From Faecalicatena fissicatena (GTDB lineage Bacteria > Bacillota > Clostridia > Lachnospirales > Lachnospiraceae), in NCBI GenBank assembly GCA_001028025.1, contig LDAQ01000083.1, positions 1 to 41,688 on the forward strand: a stretch of 41,688 nt of DNA. Reading direction: 5' to 3'. Under the pieces are notes generated by a model. It had not been told where the DNA came from, made no database searches, and was given only the letters and a program-made list of their open reading frames with translations. The position numbers and the translations under genes were made by a program. How positions within the stretch are numbered: the first letter of the stretch is position 1; the number at the start of each line of letters is the position of its first letter. This document shows, piece by piece, positions 14,871 to 24,174 of this stretch.

Positions 14871-17399
14871 TCAATCATATCCTTGCCCGTCATACATCTC
14901 CACGCCCATTTCTGTGGCAAATGAACGTGCCTCTGCGAGAAACCTCTGCCCCGAAGGAGATTCCAAACGTTTTGACTGTTGGTCGCTGGCATCAAAGGAA
15001 TGAAGTACATATTCAATGGTTTCTCCAGTATCGTTCACCTGCCATTTACCGGGAGTGAGAGATGTTACTGCAAGATACCTTGTATAAACATACGACGTTT
15101 TCCCGGTTTTTGCTTCCTCCACCCCCCATTGGCCCGGAAGAAACTCAGGAGAAGAGCTGTGTCCGCTTATATTCGTCCAATCTGAGTTAGGCTTGAGTTC
15201 CGTATAATAGAGGCCATCACTCATTGTAAGCAATCCAGTGGAAGAATCATAACTGTATTCTCGATAGCTATCCTGCTCTACTTCCGCATCTATCCCCCTA
15301 ATCAGATGATCTGTAAGTCGATCAGCCTGCATATCACGCTTGACGGCCATAATTTCATATCCGTAGCCGTCATAGTAGAGGTAACGAGGGTCAAAGTCAT
15401 ATCTTTCAACCAAATAGTATTCAAAGTCATTCTTCATCTGTCCCAACGGTATCACAGTAATCTTTTCTGTTACCTTGAAGATCTGTGTCAGTATCGGGTC
15501 GTCCTCAAACATGTCGTCGCCCTTGTTCCATAGGCAAAGCTGGGTGGGGATGCCCGCCTGCATATACCCCAAGATGGTGGCGTCTATGACTGCCCGCCCG
15601 TCCTTGTCCAGAACCGCCGTCCAGTTTTCGTCCACAAAGGCGTCGGGGCGGCAGATGCCAATGGTACAGCCAGCGTATTTGCTCTTTTCACCTTCAGGGA
15701 TTTCCTCAACGATTTCAAACTCCAGCGGCGCATTGAGAGCCTGCCGCAGCTCCGTGGCGTTTGCTCTGTAAGCCTTGCGGGACTCGAATTGGAGATGCCG
15801 CATCACATCCGAAAGCACAGGCTGGAGTCTTTCGCCTAAGCGCGCCATATACTGTTCGATGCAATATTCCCTTGCGGCGTCCGTGACCTGTAACGCATCC
15901 GTGGTGTAGGTGTGCAGACCTGCCATATTGGTTGCCACACGCTGTTCCTCCAGCGTGTCATGAAAATAACGGGAGGCGTAATTCTCCATGATGCCACGCA
16001 GAGCAGCGTTGAACTTCTCCGGGTTGTCGCCACGGTTTTTGTACAGCCCCATAATACGGGCATACCATTGGTCTGCCGTCCACGGGTAAAGCTCCTCGTT
16101 GTACGCAATAACCGCTTGAAAAATCGCATCCTTATAGGTCTGGTCGGCAGCGACCATGAACTTGTTCAGCGAGTAGTCAAGGGCAATCACACCCAGCATG
16201 GAGAGCTGTACCATGCCGGTGGTGACTTTTTTATAGTCCAGCACCGCCACGCCCACATTGTAGGACAGCTTATACGCCTCCGCCGCCACCGTTTCGGCGG
16301 ACTCGTTGCCTTTGTATGCGTCGATCATCGTGTCGCCCAGCGATAACGCGGAAAGGCCCAACAGCATATAACCGCTTTTTTCCCAAACGCTTGCCATTTG
16401 TTTGTCGCCTACGCCCTGTTCCGCCAGTTCAAACACATCGGCCGTCCAGCCCAAGACATCATGAAGCAGCCCCGCTTCAGCGTCACCAAGACTTGGAATG
16501 TTCAAGAGCTGTCCGTAGAACTCGCAGAGCAGACTGTCGCCCACCTCACCGTGCTGCCCGGCCTGTTCGTACTCCCGCAGGATTGCCATGGCGGTTTCAT
16601 CGTCCAGGCGTTTGCTGCTGAATTTGGACAGCAAAGCGTAGGGCGAACCTGCGTCCCGCAGGGTGACTGTGCAGTATTCCGAAAGATGGTCGGTGGTGAT
16701 GGTAACGGTGTTGTCGGTGGTGTTTACGGTGTAGTCCACAAGCTCCCAAACGCCTGTTTCGGGGTTGTAATACTCTGCCAGCACGGAGCCTTCCTCATCG
16801 GCGGAGTCGGCGTTGCTTTCGTCATAGGGCAGGGTGATGGTCAACAGACCATCAAACTCAGTGCGTTCACCAGCAGAGATGTCATAAGCCGTGCGTGTGC
16901 CGCCCTCAATGCTGTCGCTGTCGGCTGACAGCTCTTTTATCGACACCTTTTCTCCGTCCATCGCGTTATATGGGCCGAATTCTACCGTCACGCCGCTGTC
17001 GGTTGAAACTGCGGTTTGCCCCTCTTGCAAGGTAAAGCTGTCGCTTTTCTGTACGGAAGGGCGCTTAACCCCGCCGCCTACCATAAATCCCGGCCAGCCG
17101 TAGAGTGCCACCGCCGCGATCTGTATTACGAGCAGGACGGACAACACAATGCACAGCGTATTCCGCCCGCCGTTTCTTTTTGGAACTGCGGAGCTTCTCC
17201 GTTTTGGTGTCGCAACGGGCGGAGTATATTCTTGAGGCTGCACCTCGGTTTTAGTCTGCGGCTGCGATTGCGACGCAGGCTTGGATTGTACCACGGGAGC
17301 AAGCTTCGCGGGCGCGTCAAGCACCGCCGCGCCGCATTTGGCGCAGAAGCGAGCGCCGGTATGCAGTTCCTTGCCGCAATTAACACAGTATTTTCCCAT
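14871..17399 (-). CDS. Zinc ribbon-TM-large ectodomain protein, paralogue of the 18160 lipoprotein
   Basis: This is an 842-residue protein. A cytoplasmic zinc ribbon (CVNCGKEL ... FCAKCG, 5-23) is followed by a proline/glutamine linker, one membrane helix (about 81-103), and an extracytoplasmic region of about 735 residues. From about residue 119 the ectodomain aligns along its length with the lipoprotein at 18160-20154: a beta domain (DSFTLQEGQTAV against SETFTVEDGQTAL, then TDHLSEYCTVTL against TDHLSTYSVFTI), a long helical region, a beta domain (PEGEKSKYAGC against VEGKEPKWANC) and a C-terminal domain unique to each. The first beta domain resembles a ZU5-like fold by pattern only. AAGGAGG 7 nt upstream supports the start. 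Likely a surface component linked to cytoplasmic ribbon proteins. Confidence 0.82.
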   Translation of the reverse strand: MGKYCVNCGKELHTGARFCAKCGAAVLDAPAKLAPVVQSKPASQSQPQTKTEVQPQEYTPPVATPKRRSSAVPKRNGGRNTLCIVLSVLLVIQIAAVALYGWPGFMVGGGVKRPSVQKSDSFTLQEGQTAVSTDSGVTVEFGPYNAMDGEKVSIKELSADSDSIEGGTRTAYDISAGERTEFDGLLTITLPYDESNADSADEEGSVLAEYYNPETGVWELVDYTVNTTDNTVTITTDHLSEYCTVTLRDAGSPYALLSKFSSKRLDDETAMAILREYEQAGQHGEVGDSLLCEFYGQLLNIPSLGDAEAGLLHDVLGWTADVFELAEQGVGDKQMASVWEKSGYMLLGLSALSLGDTMIDAYKGNESAETVAAEAYKLSYNVGVAVLDYKKVTTGMVQLSMLGVIALDYSLNKFMVAADQTYKDAIFQAVIAYNEELYPWTADQWYARIMGLYKNRGDNPEKFNAALRGIMENYASRYFHDTLEEQRVATNMAGLHTYTTDALQVTDAAREYCIEQYMARLGERLQPVLSDVMRHLQFESRKAYRANATELRQALNAPLEFEIVEEIPEGEKSKYAGCTIGICRPDAFVDENWTAVLDKDGRAVIDATILGYMQAGIPTQLCLWNKGDDMFEDDPILTQIFKVTEKITVIPLGQMKNDFEYYLVERYDFDPRYLYYDGYGYEIMAVKRDMQADRLTDHLIRGIDAEVEQDSYREYSYDSSTGLLTMSDGLYYTELKPNSDWTNISGHSSSPEFLPGQWGVEEAKTGKTSYVYTRYLAVTSLTPGKWQVNDTGETIEYVLHSFDASDQQSKRLESPSGQRFLAEARSFATEMGVEMYDGQGYD

Positions 17400-17411
17400 C
17401 TCTGCACCTCC

Positions 17412-18116
17412 TTATGGCCGTACCAGCGCCACAAGCGCCGGTGTCCCGTCAGGCGTATCCATCGTGCCGACGGCGTACTGTTTTCCGCTTTGTTCGTAGA
17501 ACTGCGTCAGGCGTATTGTTCCCGCGCCGGACGCCCACAGACCGCCGTTTTCCCACTTGCCGCCGAATACGCCGTCCTCCATATCCGTTTCATCGAAGCT
17601 CTCGCCCTCATTGGCCCAAAAAATCTGATACCAGTCGAGGGTAAGACTCAGGCTTTCCGCCGTACCCGCAAGGACGATGTTGAGAAACTCCATAGCGCCC
17701 GCGTCATATTCGTTATCGGGGTCATAGATAATGAGCGCTTTCCAGCCCCCGGTCAGCGAGCCGATGCTGTCAATGATATTTGCGTCGGAGGGAACTCCGT
17801 CGTAAGCCACGTCCTCCGTGTACCAGAGAAAGTCCTCCAAATCGGGGCGTTCCTCCGTGGATAAGCTCGTGCCTGTTTCCTCCGGCGATGGAACACCTCC
17901 GCTTTCTGCGGACGCGGGCGGTGCTTCATCCTCCGACGACGGTGTGGCGGGCGAAGTTTGCTCCGCCCTCGGCACAAAAGATTCCTTTTCTGCTTCTGCC
18001 CGCAGATTGGGCGGTATAGTAAGAACACCTATCACAAGCATCAGCAGATTTGCCACAATCAGTATTGCGGGCAAGATTTTCTTTTCTCTACCCATAGATG
18101 ATATATTGCCTCTCAT
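17412..18116 (-). CDS. Single-pass membrane protein with secreted C-terminal domain
   Basis: The 234-residue product has a short basic N terminus, one membrane helix (about 14-34), a Pro/Ser/Glu-rich linker (about 45-95) and a globular extracytoplasmic domain with aromatic and acidic residues (FLWYTEDVAYDG, then WYQIFWANEGESFDE). The start at 18116 has GGAGG 7 nt upstream; a 14-codon extension overlaps this site. No family is recognised. It lies 12 bases before the 842-residue gene and 43 after the paralogous lipoprotein, so it is translated between the two related large proteins and could be a shared partner. Confidence 0.75.
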   Translation of the reverse strand: MRGNISSMGREKKILPAILIVANLLMLVIGVLTIPPNLRAEAEKESFVPRAEQTSPATPSSEDEAPPASAESGGVPSPEETGTSLSTEERPDLEDFLWYTEDVAYDGVPSDANIIDSIGSLTGGWKALIIYDPDNEYDAGAMEFLNIVLAGTAESLSLTLDWYQIFWANEGESFDETDMEDGVFGGKWENGGLWASGAGTIRLTQFYEQSGKQYAVGTMDTPDGTPALVALVRP

Positions 18117-18159
18117 GAATACACCTCCAGTCTGTCTGCTCCAATTACTGTGTTCCATT

Positions 18160-20154
18160 TTACCGCTGGCAGGTCATGGAGCCCCACTCCTTATCGTTGT
18201 GGTCGCGCATGGAAGCGCTGAACGACATTCCGTCTGCGGAAAATACAAATTTTGCGCCCGCAATATTTGCCTCGCCTGTGGACCAGCGAACGAAATAGCT
18301 GTTGTTGATATAGGTGCTGCCGGTTTCATCATTCGAGCAGACAATTTTATAGTAAGAGCCGTCACCAAAATCCTTTTCAAAGGTGACCACGGTAGTCACA
18401 TCAATTTCTTTTCCTGTTTCCGTAACGTACATTACACCTGTATAGGTTCCAGAATAGTCCACCTTTTCTGCCGCTGCTTTTATGGTAAAGGTTTTTTCGG
18501 TATTTTTGAAGGGCTTTAATTTCGTGCTGGCAGCTGCCTTGCCTTCCTCCCAATCGTCTTTGGTTTTAAAAAACTCCAGTTTCATGGGGAAGCCTGCTGT
18601 TTCGTGAGCAAGCAATGTGAATTTTATCTGTCCGCTCGCCTTATCGTCTAATTTGATTGTCCACGCCTCTGCGGTGGTTTTGTCGGACAGGGGCGCCAGC
18701 TTGACATAGCAGTTTGCCCATTTTGGCTCCTTACCCTCGACCTCCTCCTCAGCGATTGTAATGGTATAGACGGTGTTCAGACGATTCATGAGGGACTTAT
18801 AGTTTTCTTCCCGCTGTGTAAGCACATCAAAGTACATCTCACGGCTCAGCGAGCGGAACACAACATGAAGGTAGTCATAGAGCTCTGCCTTATAGTTGCT
18901 TGATATTTTTTCTCGATCTGCCTTGGACGGCCACGGGTATTTGGACATCTTGGCATTTTTATCATAAGCATCTACCCACGATTCCCAATCGCTTGCGGCG
19001 ACCTCCCAGTACTTGTTTACATAGCTGTCAATTTCGGCTTTCATTTTATCAAGAGCTGCCTGCGGATCGGATTTGTTATCCGTGTATATTTTTTCAAAGA
19101 TATCATGCCAATCCTTAATTTTGCGAATATTTTCAGCCCTTTTGTAATAGGCGTCATACATATTCTTTGTGCTTTCATACTTTGTGGCGATGGCAAAGGT
19201 CATCACATCGGTCAGCGCAATGTCGATTACACCAACGCCCACATATGCCACCTGAAAGGACTTGAGCAGATAGTCTCCGGAGCCCGCCAAATTCAAGCAG
19301 AGATTGAGCATGGTTTTCATTCCGCTGACAGAAGTTTCCTTGCTGGTCAGGCCGTTGTAGTATGCGTCGAATGCGAACTGCGCGCAGGAGGTTGTTACGC
19401 CTAAAACCGTCAACGCGTCACCAAATGAATCGGTGATCAGCTCGTTATAGGCACCGCCAAGGGATATGAGCGTGGGGACATTTGTTGCGGCGAACATGGG
19501 CAGCGAGTTGTTTGCATTGAGAAATTCCGCCACAACATCCTCCTGCCACGATGCGCCCTGCTCGGCGTATTTTTTCAGCAGTCGATCTGCTTTTGCCGTT
19601 GTCATATAAGCGGCATAGGCCTTGAGATCAGAAATATATTCACTGCGCTTTCCTTCGTCTTTAATCGTAAACACACTGTAGGTGGAGAGGTGGTCGGTGA
19701 GGATATGCACCTTGTTGGTTTCTGTGTCCACGGTATAAAGGACATCCTCCCATTGCTTTGTTTCTTCGTTTAGATACTTGCCGCAGACCGACAGAATTTC
19801 CTCGTCGGCACTAAGCCCCCAGTCGTCATAGGGTATCGTAAGCTCTACAACTCCCTCGGGTTGACCAGAGGAAAGCTTGAAATCGTAGGCATAGATGTCA
19901 ACATCGCTGTCTATTGATGCGGGCGATACCTTTTGTATGGTGAGTTCCTCGCCAGCCTCCAGCAGACAGCCAAAGTCTATCGCCGCACCGTCCTCTGAGG
20001 CCAATGCCGTCTGTCCGTCCTCCACCGTAAAGGTTTCGGATTTCTGTGTGCCGGGAGTCTTAGCCTGATTACCAGAGCCGCAGCCGGAAAGCCCCGCCAT
20101 TAAGGACAGCAGCATGACGGCTGCAAGCAGAATAGATAATATTTTTCGTTTCAT
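18160..20154 (-). CDS. Large lipoprotein, paralogue of the 14871 protein
   Basis: This 664-residue lipoprotein has a type II signal peptide with lipobox LSGC (Cys25). After a short linker comes a beta domain (about 39-175), which by pattern could be ZU5-like, then a long helical region (about 180-455), a beta domain (about 465-560) and a C-terminal lipocalin-like or other beta segment (YSGTYTGVMYVTETG and on). Residues from 39 to about 560 align with residues 119 onward of the 842-residue TM protein of the same operon, showing an in-operon duplication with a changed anchor. The ATG has AAAGGAG 9 nt upstream. It would sit on the outer face of the membrane. Function unknown. Confidence 0.83.
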   Translation of the reverse strand: MKRKILSILLAAVMLLSLMAGLSGCGSGNQAKTPGTQKSETFTVEDGQTALASEDGAAIDFGCLLEAGEELTIQKVSPASIDSDVDIYAYDFKLSSGQPEGVVELTIPYDDWGLSADEEILSVCGKYLNEETKQWEDVLYTVDTETNKVHILTDHLSTYSVFTIKDEGKRSEYISDLKAYAAYMTTAKADRLLKKYAEQGASWQEDVVAEFLNANNSLPMFAATNVPTLISLGGAYNELITDSFGDALTVLGVTTSCAQFAFDAYYNGLTSKETSVSGMKTMLNLCLNLAGSGDYLLKSFQVAYVGVGVIDIALTDVMTFAIATKYESTKNMYDAYYKRAENIRKIKDWHDIFEKIYTDNKSDPQAALDKMKAEIDSYVNKYWEVAASDWESWVDAYDKNAKMSKYPWPSKADREKISSNYKAELYDYLHVVFRSLSREMYFDVLTQREENYKSLMNRLNTVYTITIAEEEVEGKEPKWANCYVKLAPLSDKTTAEAWTIKLDDKASGQIKFTLLAHETAGFPMKLEFFKTKDDWEEGKAAASTKLKPFKNTEKTFTIKAAAEKVDYSGTYTGVMYVTETGKEIDVTTVVTFEKDFGDGSYYKIVCSNDETGSTYINNSYFVRWSTGEANIAGAKFVFSADGMSFSASMRDHNDKEWGSMTCQR

Positions 20155-20178
20155 TACGCAAAGCTCCTTTCTGTCGGC

Positions 20179-20769
20179 TTATTCAATCGCAAATCTGAAC
20201 CGCAAATCCGGCGCGACGTTGACAAATCCGGTGTAATAATGCATGGTAACCTCGCTTTTATCGGTCTGCTTCTGATAGACCATCCAGCCGCTCACGGATT
20301 CGCTGGGGGCAAGCTCTATCTCGTCCTCCATATACCGCTGGTTCCTGTCGGCCACATCTGGCAGCACCTGTGAATTTTCCTCCGAGGTCATGTCGCTGTC
20401 ATCCCCGGTTGGGCCTTCCTCATAAACAATATAGAGATCCTTCTTGTCGGGGGATTCAACCGGTTCGTTGGATGCGTTTGTAAACGTAAACCAGACCTTC
20501 ACATATTCAAAACCGTCCTTCGGTCTTGAAATCATACCTGTATAATCGAAAGGCTCCGCCCCGTCAATAGTGATGGAAAGTCCGTTTGCCTCGGCCGCCT
20601 CGCCGATACCGTAATACTTGGCTTCTTCTGTTTCGGTATTATCGGATGTACTGTTGACCGGTTGTGAAGATGATGAGCTTTCGGGCGAAGCCTTGCCGCC
20701 GCCCCCGCCGCAAGCGGCGAGGGTAAGCATAAGTACCAATGATAAAAATATAATTAACGCTTTTTTCAT
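20179..20769 (-). CDS. DUF4352-like lipoprotein
   Basis: This 196-residue lipoprotein has lipobox LAAC (Cys20), a glycine/serine-rich linker and an immunoglobulin-like beta domain from about residue 55. The pattern GEAAEANGLSITIDGAEP ... KVWFTFTNASNEPVE ... GWMVYQ matches DUF4352-type extracellular domains, which are common in Firmicutes lipoproteins and of unknown function. It lies 24 bases before the large lipoprotein and 45 after the next upstream lipoprotein. It would be exposed on the cell surface. No enzymatic residues are apparent. Confidence 0.8.
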   Translation of the reverse strand: MKKALIIFLSLVLMLTLAACGGGGGKASPESSSSSQPVNSTSDNTETEEAKYYGIGEAAEANGLSITIDGAEPFDYTGMISRPKDGFEYVKVWFTFTNASNEPVESPDKKDLYIVYEEGPTGDDSDMTSEENSQVLPDVADRNQRYMEDEIELAPSESVSGWMVYQKQTDKSEVTMHYYTGFVNVAPDLRFRFAIE

Positions 20770-20814
20770 GAGAGAATCCTCCTAAAATTCTTGTTATAGC
20801 AAGCCAACTTCCAG

Positions 20815-21306
20815 TCAGTCGATCTTGTATCCTTCGTACCGGGGTCCATCTTTTGTTTCGTCTTTAAATAACATAGTCGTTTCACCTTTTACCTTTGTAT
20901 TCCCATCCTCAAGGATAAAAGTATATTTTGAATCTATTGTGATTTCACTGTCTTCATGGGGAATCTTTTGAACATATGAAGCTATTCCCGAAGCCTGATC
21001 ATAGGATAATTCAAAAGGTTCTTCACCTTTAGCATCGCTGGATGCCACCAATTTATTTTCGTTCTTTGTGAACACGACAGTGTGCTGCTGTTCTTTGCCG
21101 TCATAATAGGTGTTCATAGAATAAGTCCCGGCGGCATCGTCAAGGGAAAGCCCGGCCTTTCCCTTTTCCTCTTCGCCGGAAGGGGCATTGCTTGCTTCAG
21201 TCGGAGCAGAACTTTGTTCTTGCGATCCTCCTTCTCTTTTCTCACCGCAGGCGGCGAGAGTGAAAATCATTATAAACACCAGAAATAAAACCATAAGCTT
21301 TTTCAT
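20815..21306 (-). CDS. Small lipoprotein
   Basis: The 163-residue product has a lipobox LAAC (Cys20), a Ser/Glu-rich linker and a compact beta-rich domain of about 110 residues (GTYSMNTYYDGKEQQHTVVF, repeated strand patterns, then MLFKDETKDGPRYEGYKID). The fold may be lipocalin- or META-like from the strand pattern, but I cannot assign a family. Spacing is 13 bases to the preceding gene and 45 to the following one. It is the third of four lipoproteins in a row, so it probably joins the same outer-face complex. Confidence 0.75.
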   Translation of the reverse strand: MKKLMVLFLVFIMIFTLAACGEKREGGSQEQSSAPTEASNAPSGEEEKGKAGLSLDDAAGTYSMNTYYDGKEQQHTVVFTKNENKLVASSDAKGEEPFELSYDQASGIASYVQKIPHEDSEITIDSKYTFILEDGNTKVKGETTMLFKDETKDGPRYEGYKID

Positions 21307-21319
21307 GATACTACCTCCA

Positions 21320-23188
21320 TCATTTGTTCTCTCCGTTCAGGTTATCCCCAACGGTTCCTGTGACGTTTTTTTCAAAGCCGACTTCGCCAAGCTTCCCAGC
21401 GGTTTCTGCCACCTTCTTTATCGTGCTGTCTTTGCCAAGCATCTCGCCGTAGGTACCGCCGACGGCATCGCCGTAGGCATCACCGATTGCGCCACTGGCT
21501 GCGTTAAAGGTTCCCTTCACTGTGCCCTTTACCAATGCGTCGGTCAAATCCCCGCCGTCGTTGACAGCCTCCGCAACCTCGCCTGCAACCGTACCGCCAA
21601 AGGCTGTAGCCGCCTTGCCGATACCCGCATCCATAACGGTGGTTGCGGCTTCGGTGCCGCCCTTAATGACACCCTCTGTAAAGGAGCCCCAGCTTGCGCC
21701 CTTTTCCGCCATGGTTGAAACGGTGTTTTTGATTCCCTTATAGGTGGCGGACACAGTCTTTCCGCCTGGAACTACCGCTTCGCCTGCCGCCATCGTGTAA
21801 TCGGCAATATCCACGGTAGCTTCAAGAATATCGACAGCTGTGTCTCGCCGCTGGGCGTAATCGTTCATCTTCTGACGATAATCCTCGTCTCTTTCCATGC
21901 GTCGTTTAAGCTCATCTATAACCTGCTTTTCGCTGGCGCCGCTCATGCCAAGGTCGGTGGCAACGCGCTCAACCTTCTCCTTGCGGCTTCGCTCCTGCCG
22001 CTCACGCTGCAAGTCCTTCTCAAGCTGACTGCTCTCATCACTGCGCTCTTGGTTGCGCTGGCGATCTTCGCGGACGTTTTGCTCAAACTGCGCTTCATCC
22101 TGCCCGATGGTCTTTGCATTATCCGCGCGGTGCTCGATCTGCTCGGAAAGCTCCTCGGGGGTATAGGTTGCCCCGCTGATGGGGTCGGTATAGGTGCCGT
22201 CGCCGTTGTGTACAAAGGTGCGCTTTTTCCCGTTGACAGGATCGGTAGCTTCAATATCTCCGTCGCTGTCATAGCGCATCCAGCGGTTGGAGGGCGTGCT
22301 CGTGGGTGCGGGAGGGGGCGCAGTGGGAGAAGTAGGTGTGCCGCCGGCTCCTACTGGAACAGTGGGCAAAAAGCCGCCCGCATTGCCGAACAGGATGGAG
22401 ATGAGAATTGCAAGAAGGCTGATGGTAATGGTAGACAGCGGGTCGGTGTGGTCGGCGTCTTTTGCGTCACTGTTGCCTAAAAATGATTTTTGTGTCTGCT
22501 TTGAGCCCTTTGTGGTGATAAGTCCATCTTGGTTGCTAACCGTATCCGGCAGGTCAAACACATAATAATCATAATCTTCAACGGCTCCCTTAGACATAGT
22601 TCCATGATAATTAGGTGCATTCAATACATAGCTCCAGTAAACATGTAGTTCTAAGGTGTTCGCCCATTCCTGCCATATTAAATGCCCGGTGCCTTTTAAC
22701 TGTACGTATTCATCTATCAACACACCGTTTTCGTCGGTTTCATATGTATAATGAATTTTCATTTCTATCGGCACGGTCTCACCATCAGGGTCAATGATGC
22801 CGCTGACCTCAAATGGTTCTATTACGGAAGTCACCGTATAACTGTGGTTGGTTTCCTTGTCACCCGGAGTCCTTGGCGGATAGATAAGTTCCTCTCGGAA
22901 AACATTTGTGTATCCTTCAAAGGACATCCTCGCATACTGCTTATTATCCTTGTCGGTCGTGATATAAATTGAAATCTGATTGTCCTCTGCACCCTTTCCC
23001 GCCTGCATCGCGTTTGAAATACCATTCACAACCTCATATCCATTACGGTCGTAGCACAGGCGTGCGACGATTGTTTGCTCTCCGCTGCCCTTATTGGGAA
23101 TACTATCGCTGCCACAGCCTGCAAAACAGAAAGACAACATAAGAGCTAATACAGCCAAGCCAAATGAAAACTGTCTCATTCTTTTCAT
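21320..23188 (-). CDS. Lipoprotein with internal TM helix and Gly/Ala-rich C-terminal half
   Basis: This 622-residue protein has a lipobox FAGC (Cys25), an ectodomain of about 220 residues, a membrane helix (about 250-272), a proline/threonine linker and a short beta motif (GTYTDPISGATYTPEEL). A highly charged coiled coil (about 350-455) and a Gly/Ala-rich amphipathic C terminus (GGTVAGEVAEAVNDGG, GTFNAASGAIGDAYGDAV) follow. A lipid anchor plus a helix would put the C-terminal half in the cytoplasm, unless the helix is a hairpin. The C-terminal composition recalls pre-toxin or tape-measure-like regions, but no toxin domain is visible. Its start overlaps the preceding gene as ATGA; AAGGAGG lies 10 nt upstream. 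Unknown function. Confidence 0.78.
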   Translation of the reverse strand: MKRMRQFSFGLAVLALMLSFCFAGCGSDSIPNKGSGEQTIVARLCYDRNGYEVVNGISNAMQAGKGAEDNQISIYITTDKDNKQYARMSFEGYTNVFREELIYPPRTPGDKETNHSYTVTSVIEPFEVSGIIDPDGETVPIEMKIHYTYETDENGVLIDEYVQLKGTGHLIWQEWANTLELHVYWSYVLNAPNYHGTMSKGAVEDYDYYVFDLPDTVSNQDGLITTKGSKQTQKSFLGNSDAKDADHTDPLSTITISLLAILISILFGNAGGFLPTVPVGAGGTPTSPTAPPPAPTSTPSNRWMRYDSDGDIEATDPVNGKKRTFVHNGDGTYTDPISGATYTPEELSEQIEHRADNAKTIGQDEAQFEQNVREDRQRNQERSDESSQLEKDLQRERQERSRKEKVERVATDLGMSGASEKQVIDELKRRMERDEDYRQKMNDYAQRRDTAVDILEATVDIADYTMAAGEAVVPGGKTVSATYKGIKNTVSTMAEKGASWGSFTEGVIKGGTEAATTVMDAGIGKAATAFGGTVAGEVAEAVNDGGDLTDALVKGTVKGTFNAASGAIGDAYGDAVGGTYGEMLGKDSTIKKVAETAGKLGEVGFEKNVTGTVGDNLNGENK

Positions 23189-24132
23189 ACCTTTGCTGCC
23201 TCCTTCTTATTCTTTAACACAATGCCGAATATCAAAGCGGCAATCAACAGCAGCACACCGAGCCCGCCGCACCACCGTAATCTGATTGCCGAAAGCGCCA
23301 CCGCCAGCGCAAAGCCCAGCGTCATGCCGCTGATACACCGTGTGACCCCGATATAGGACGGCGTTTTGCCCTTGGAAAGACTGTTTGCAGCCGAAAAAGC
23401 AAGCCCCCATAAAAACCCGCCCTGCTTACCGATGCCCTGCAGCAGCATTATAAAGGCGATAATGCCCACCATGCTGTTTTGCAGCGACTGGGTGCTATTC
23501 ATGAAAGCGTAAAGCAGCAAAGAAGCGCCTACTCCGCCCAAAAGCGGAGCAACAGCGGTTATGCCTTTAACTGCAAGCCCGCTGAAAAAGCCCTTGATAT
23601 TGCCGCCCAGCCCCGAAAAGGGAGCTTTCTTTTGAAATAATGGCACAATGGCGGCGTTTAGAAATGCTGCAACAACCACCTTGCCTAAAATGCCGCCCAC
23701 AGCGCCGAACACACCGCCGAACATCCCACCCTGTGCGAAGGTAAGAAAGCTGAGAATACGCACCGGCAGCGGATTGATTCCGAAGGAGCCCAGTAGCGCA
23801 AGCGCCAGCCAGACAAGCCCCAGCACAATGGTGGGGAGCAGCTGCTTGGGGTTTTTCAGCATCGCCAGCGATTGATAGATATATTGGCGTATGAATTTTA
23901 TGATGCCTGTCGGCGTATTTGTGGAAGTATTTCCCGAAGCATGGTTGACCGGTAGCTCATTTTTTGTATTATTCACTGTTTTCAAAATTACTCGTTCGGA
24001 TTTTGTATCCTTTGGTGTCTGTATAGCTGCTTGCGCGGATTCGCTGCCTTGCAAAGCACCGGTCCCGCATTTTGTACAGAACTTTGTGCCCTCGCTCAGA
24101 GCCGCGCCGCAGCTTGTGCAAAATTTACCCAT
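23185..24132 (-). CDS. Zinc-ribbon multi-pass membrane protein
   Basis: The 315-residue product begins with a zinc ribbon (CTSCGAALSEGTKFCTKCG, residues 4-22), followed by a polar linker and about seven hydrophobic segments from residue 95 onward, rich in glycine (GGMFGGVFGAVGGILG; GGVGASLLLYAF). It ends in a basic tail. The start at 24132 has GGGAG 8 nt upstream; an in-frame extension of 7 codons has none. It overlaps the next gene by four bases. No transporter family is recognised. With its cytoplasmic ribbon it resembles the 14871 and 13136 proteins in design and could be the membrane core of the complex. Confidence 0.8.
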   Translation of the reverse strand: MGKFCTSCGAALSEGTKFCTKCGTGALQGSESAQAAIQTPKDTKSERVILKTVNNTKNELPVNHASGNTSTNTPTGIIKFIRQYIYQSLAMLKNPKQLLPTIVLGLVWLALALLGSFGINPLPVRILSFLTFAQGGMFGGVFGAVGGILGKVVVAAFLNAAIVPLFQKKAPFSGLGGNIKGFFSGLAVKGITAVAPLLGGVGASLLLYAFMNSTQSLQNSMVGIIAFIMLLQGIGKQGGFLWGLAFSAANSLSKGKTPSYIGVTRCISGMTLGFALAVALSAIRLRWCGGLGVLLLIAALIFGIVLKNKKEAAKV

Positions 24133-24174
24133 AATATTCACTCCCTTTTTCATTAATTACTCTGTTTAAATACA

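Noticed and set aside
17016..17864. Long plus-strand open frame of 282 codons
   Set aside because: It lies antisense across two well-supported cargo genes, has no suitable ribosome binding site, and its product is Arg/Pro-rich without any motif; it reflects high GC.
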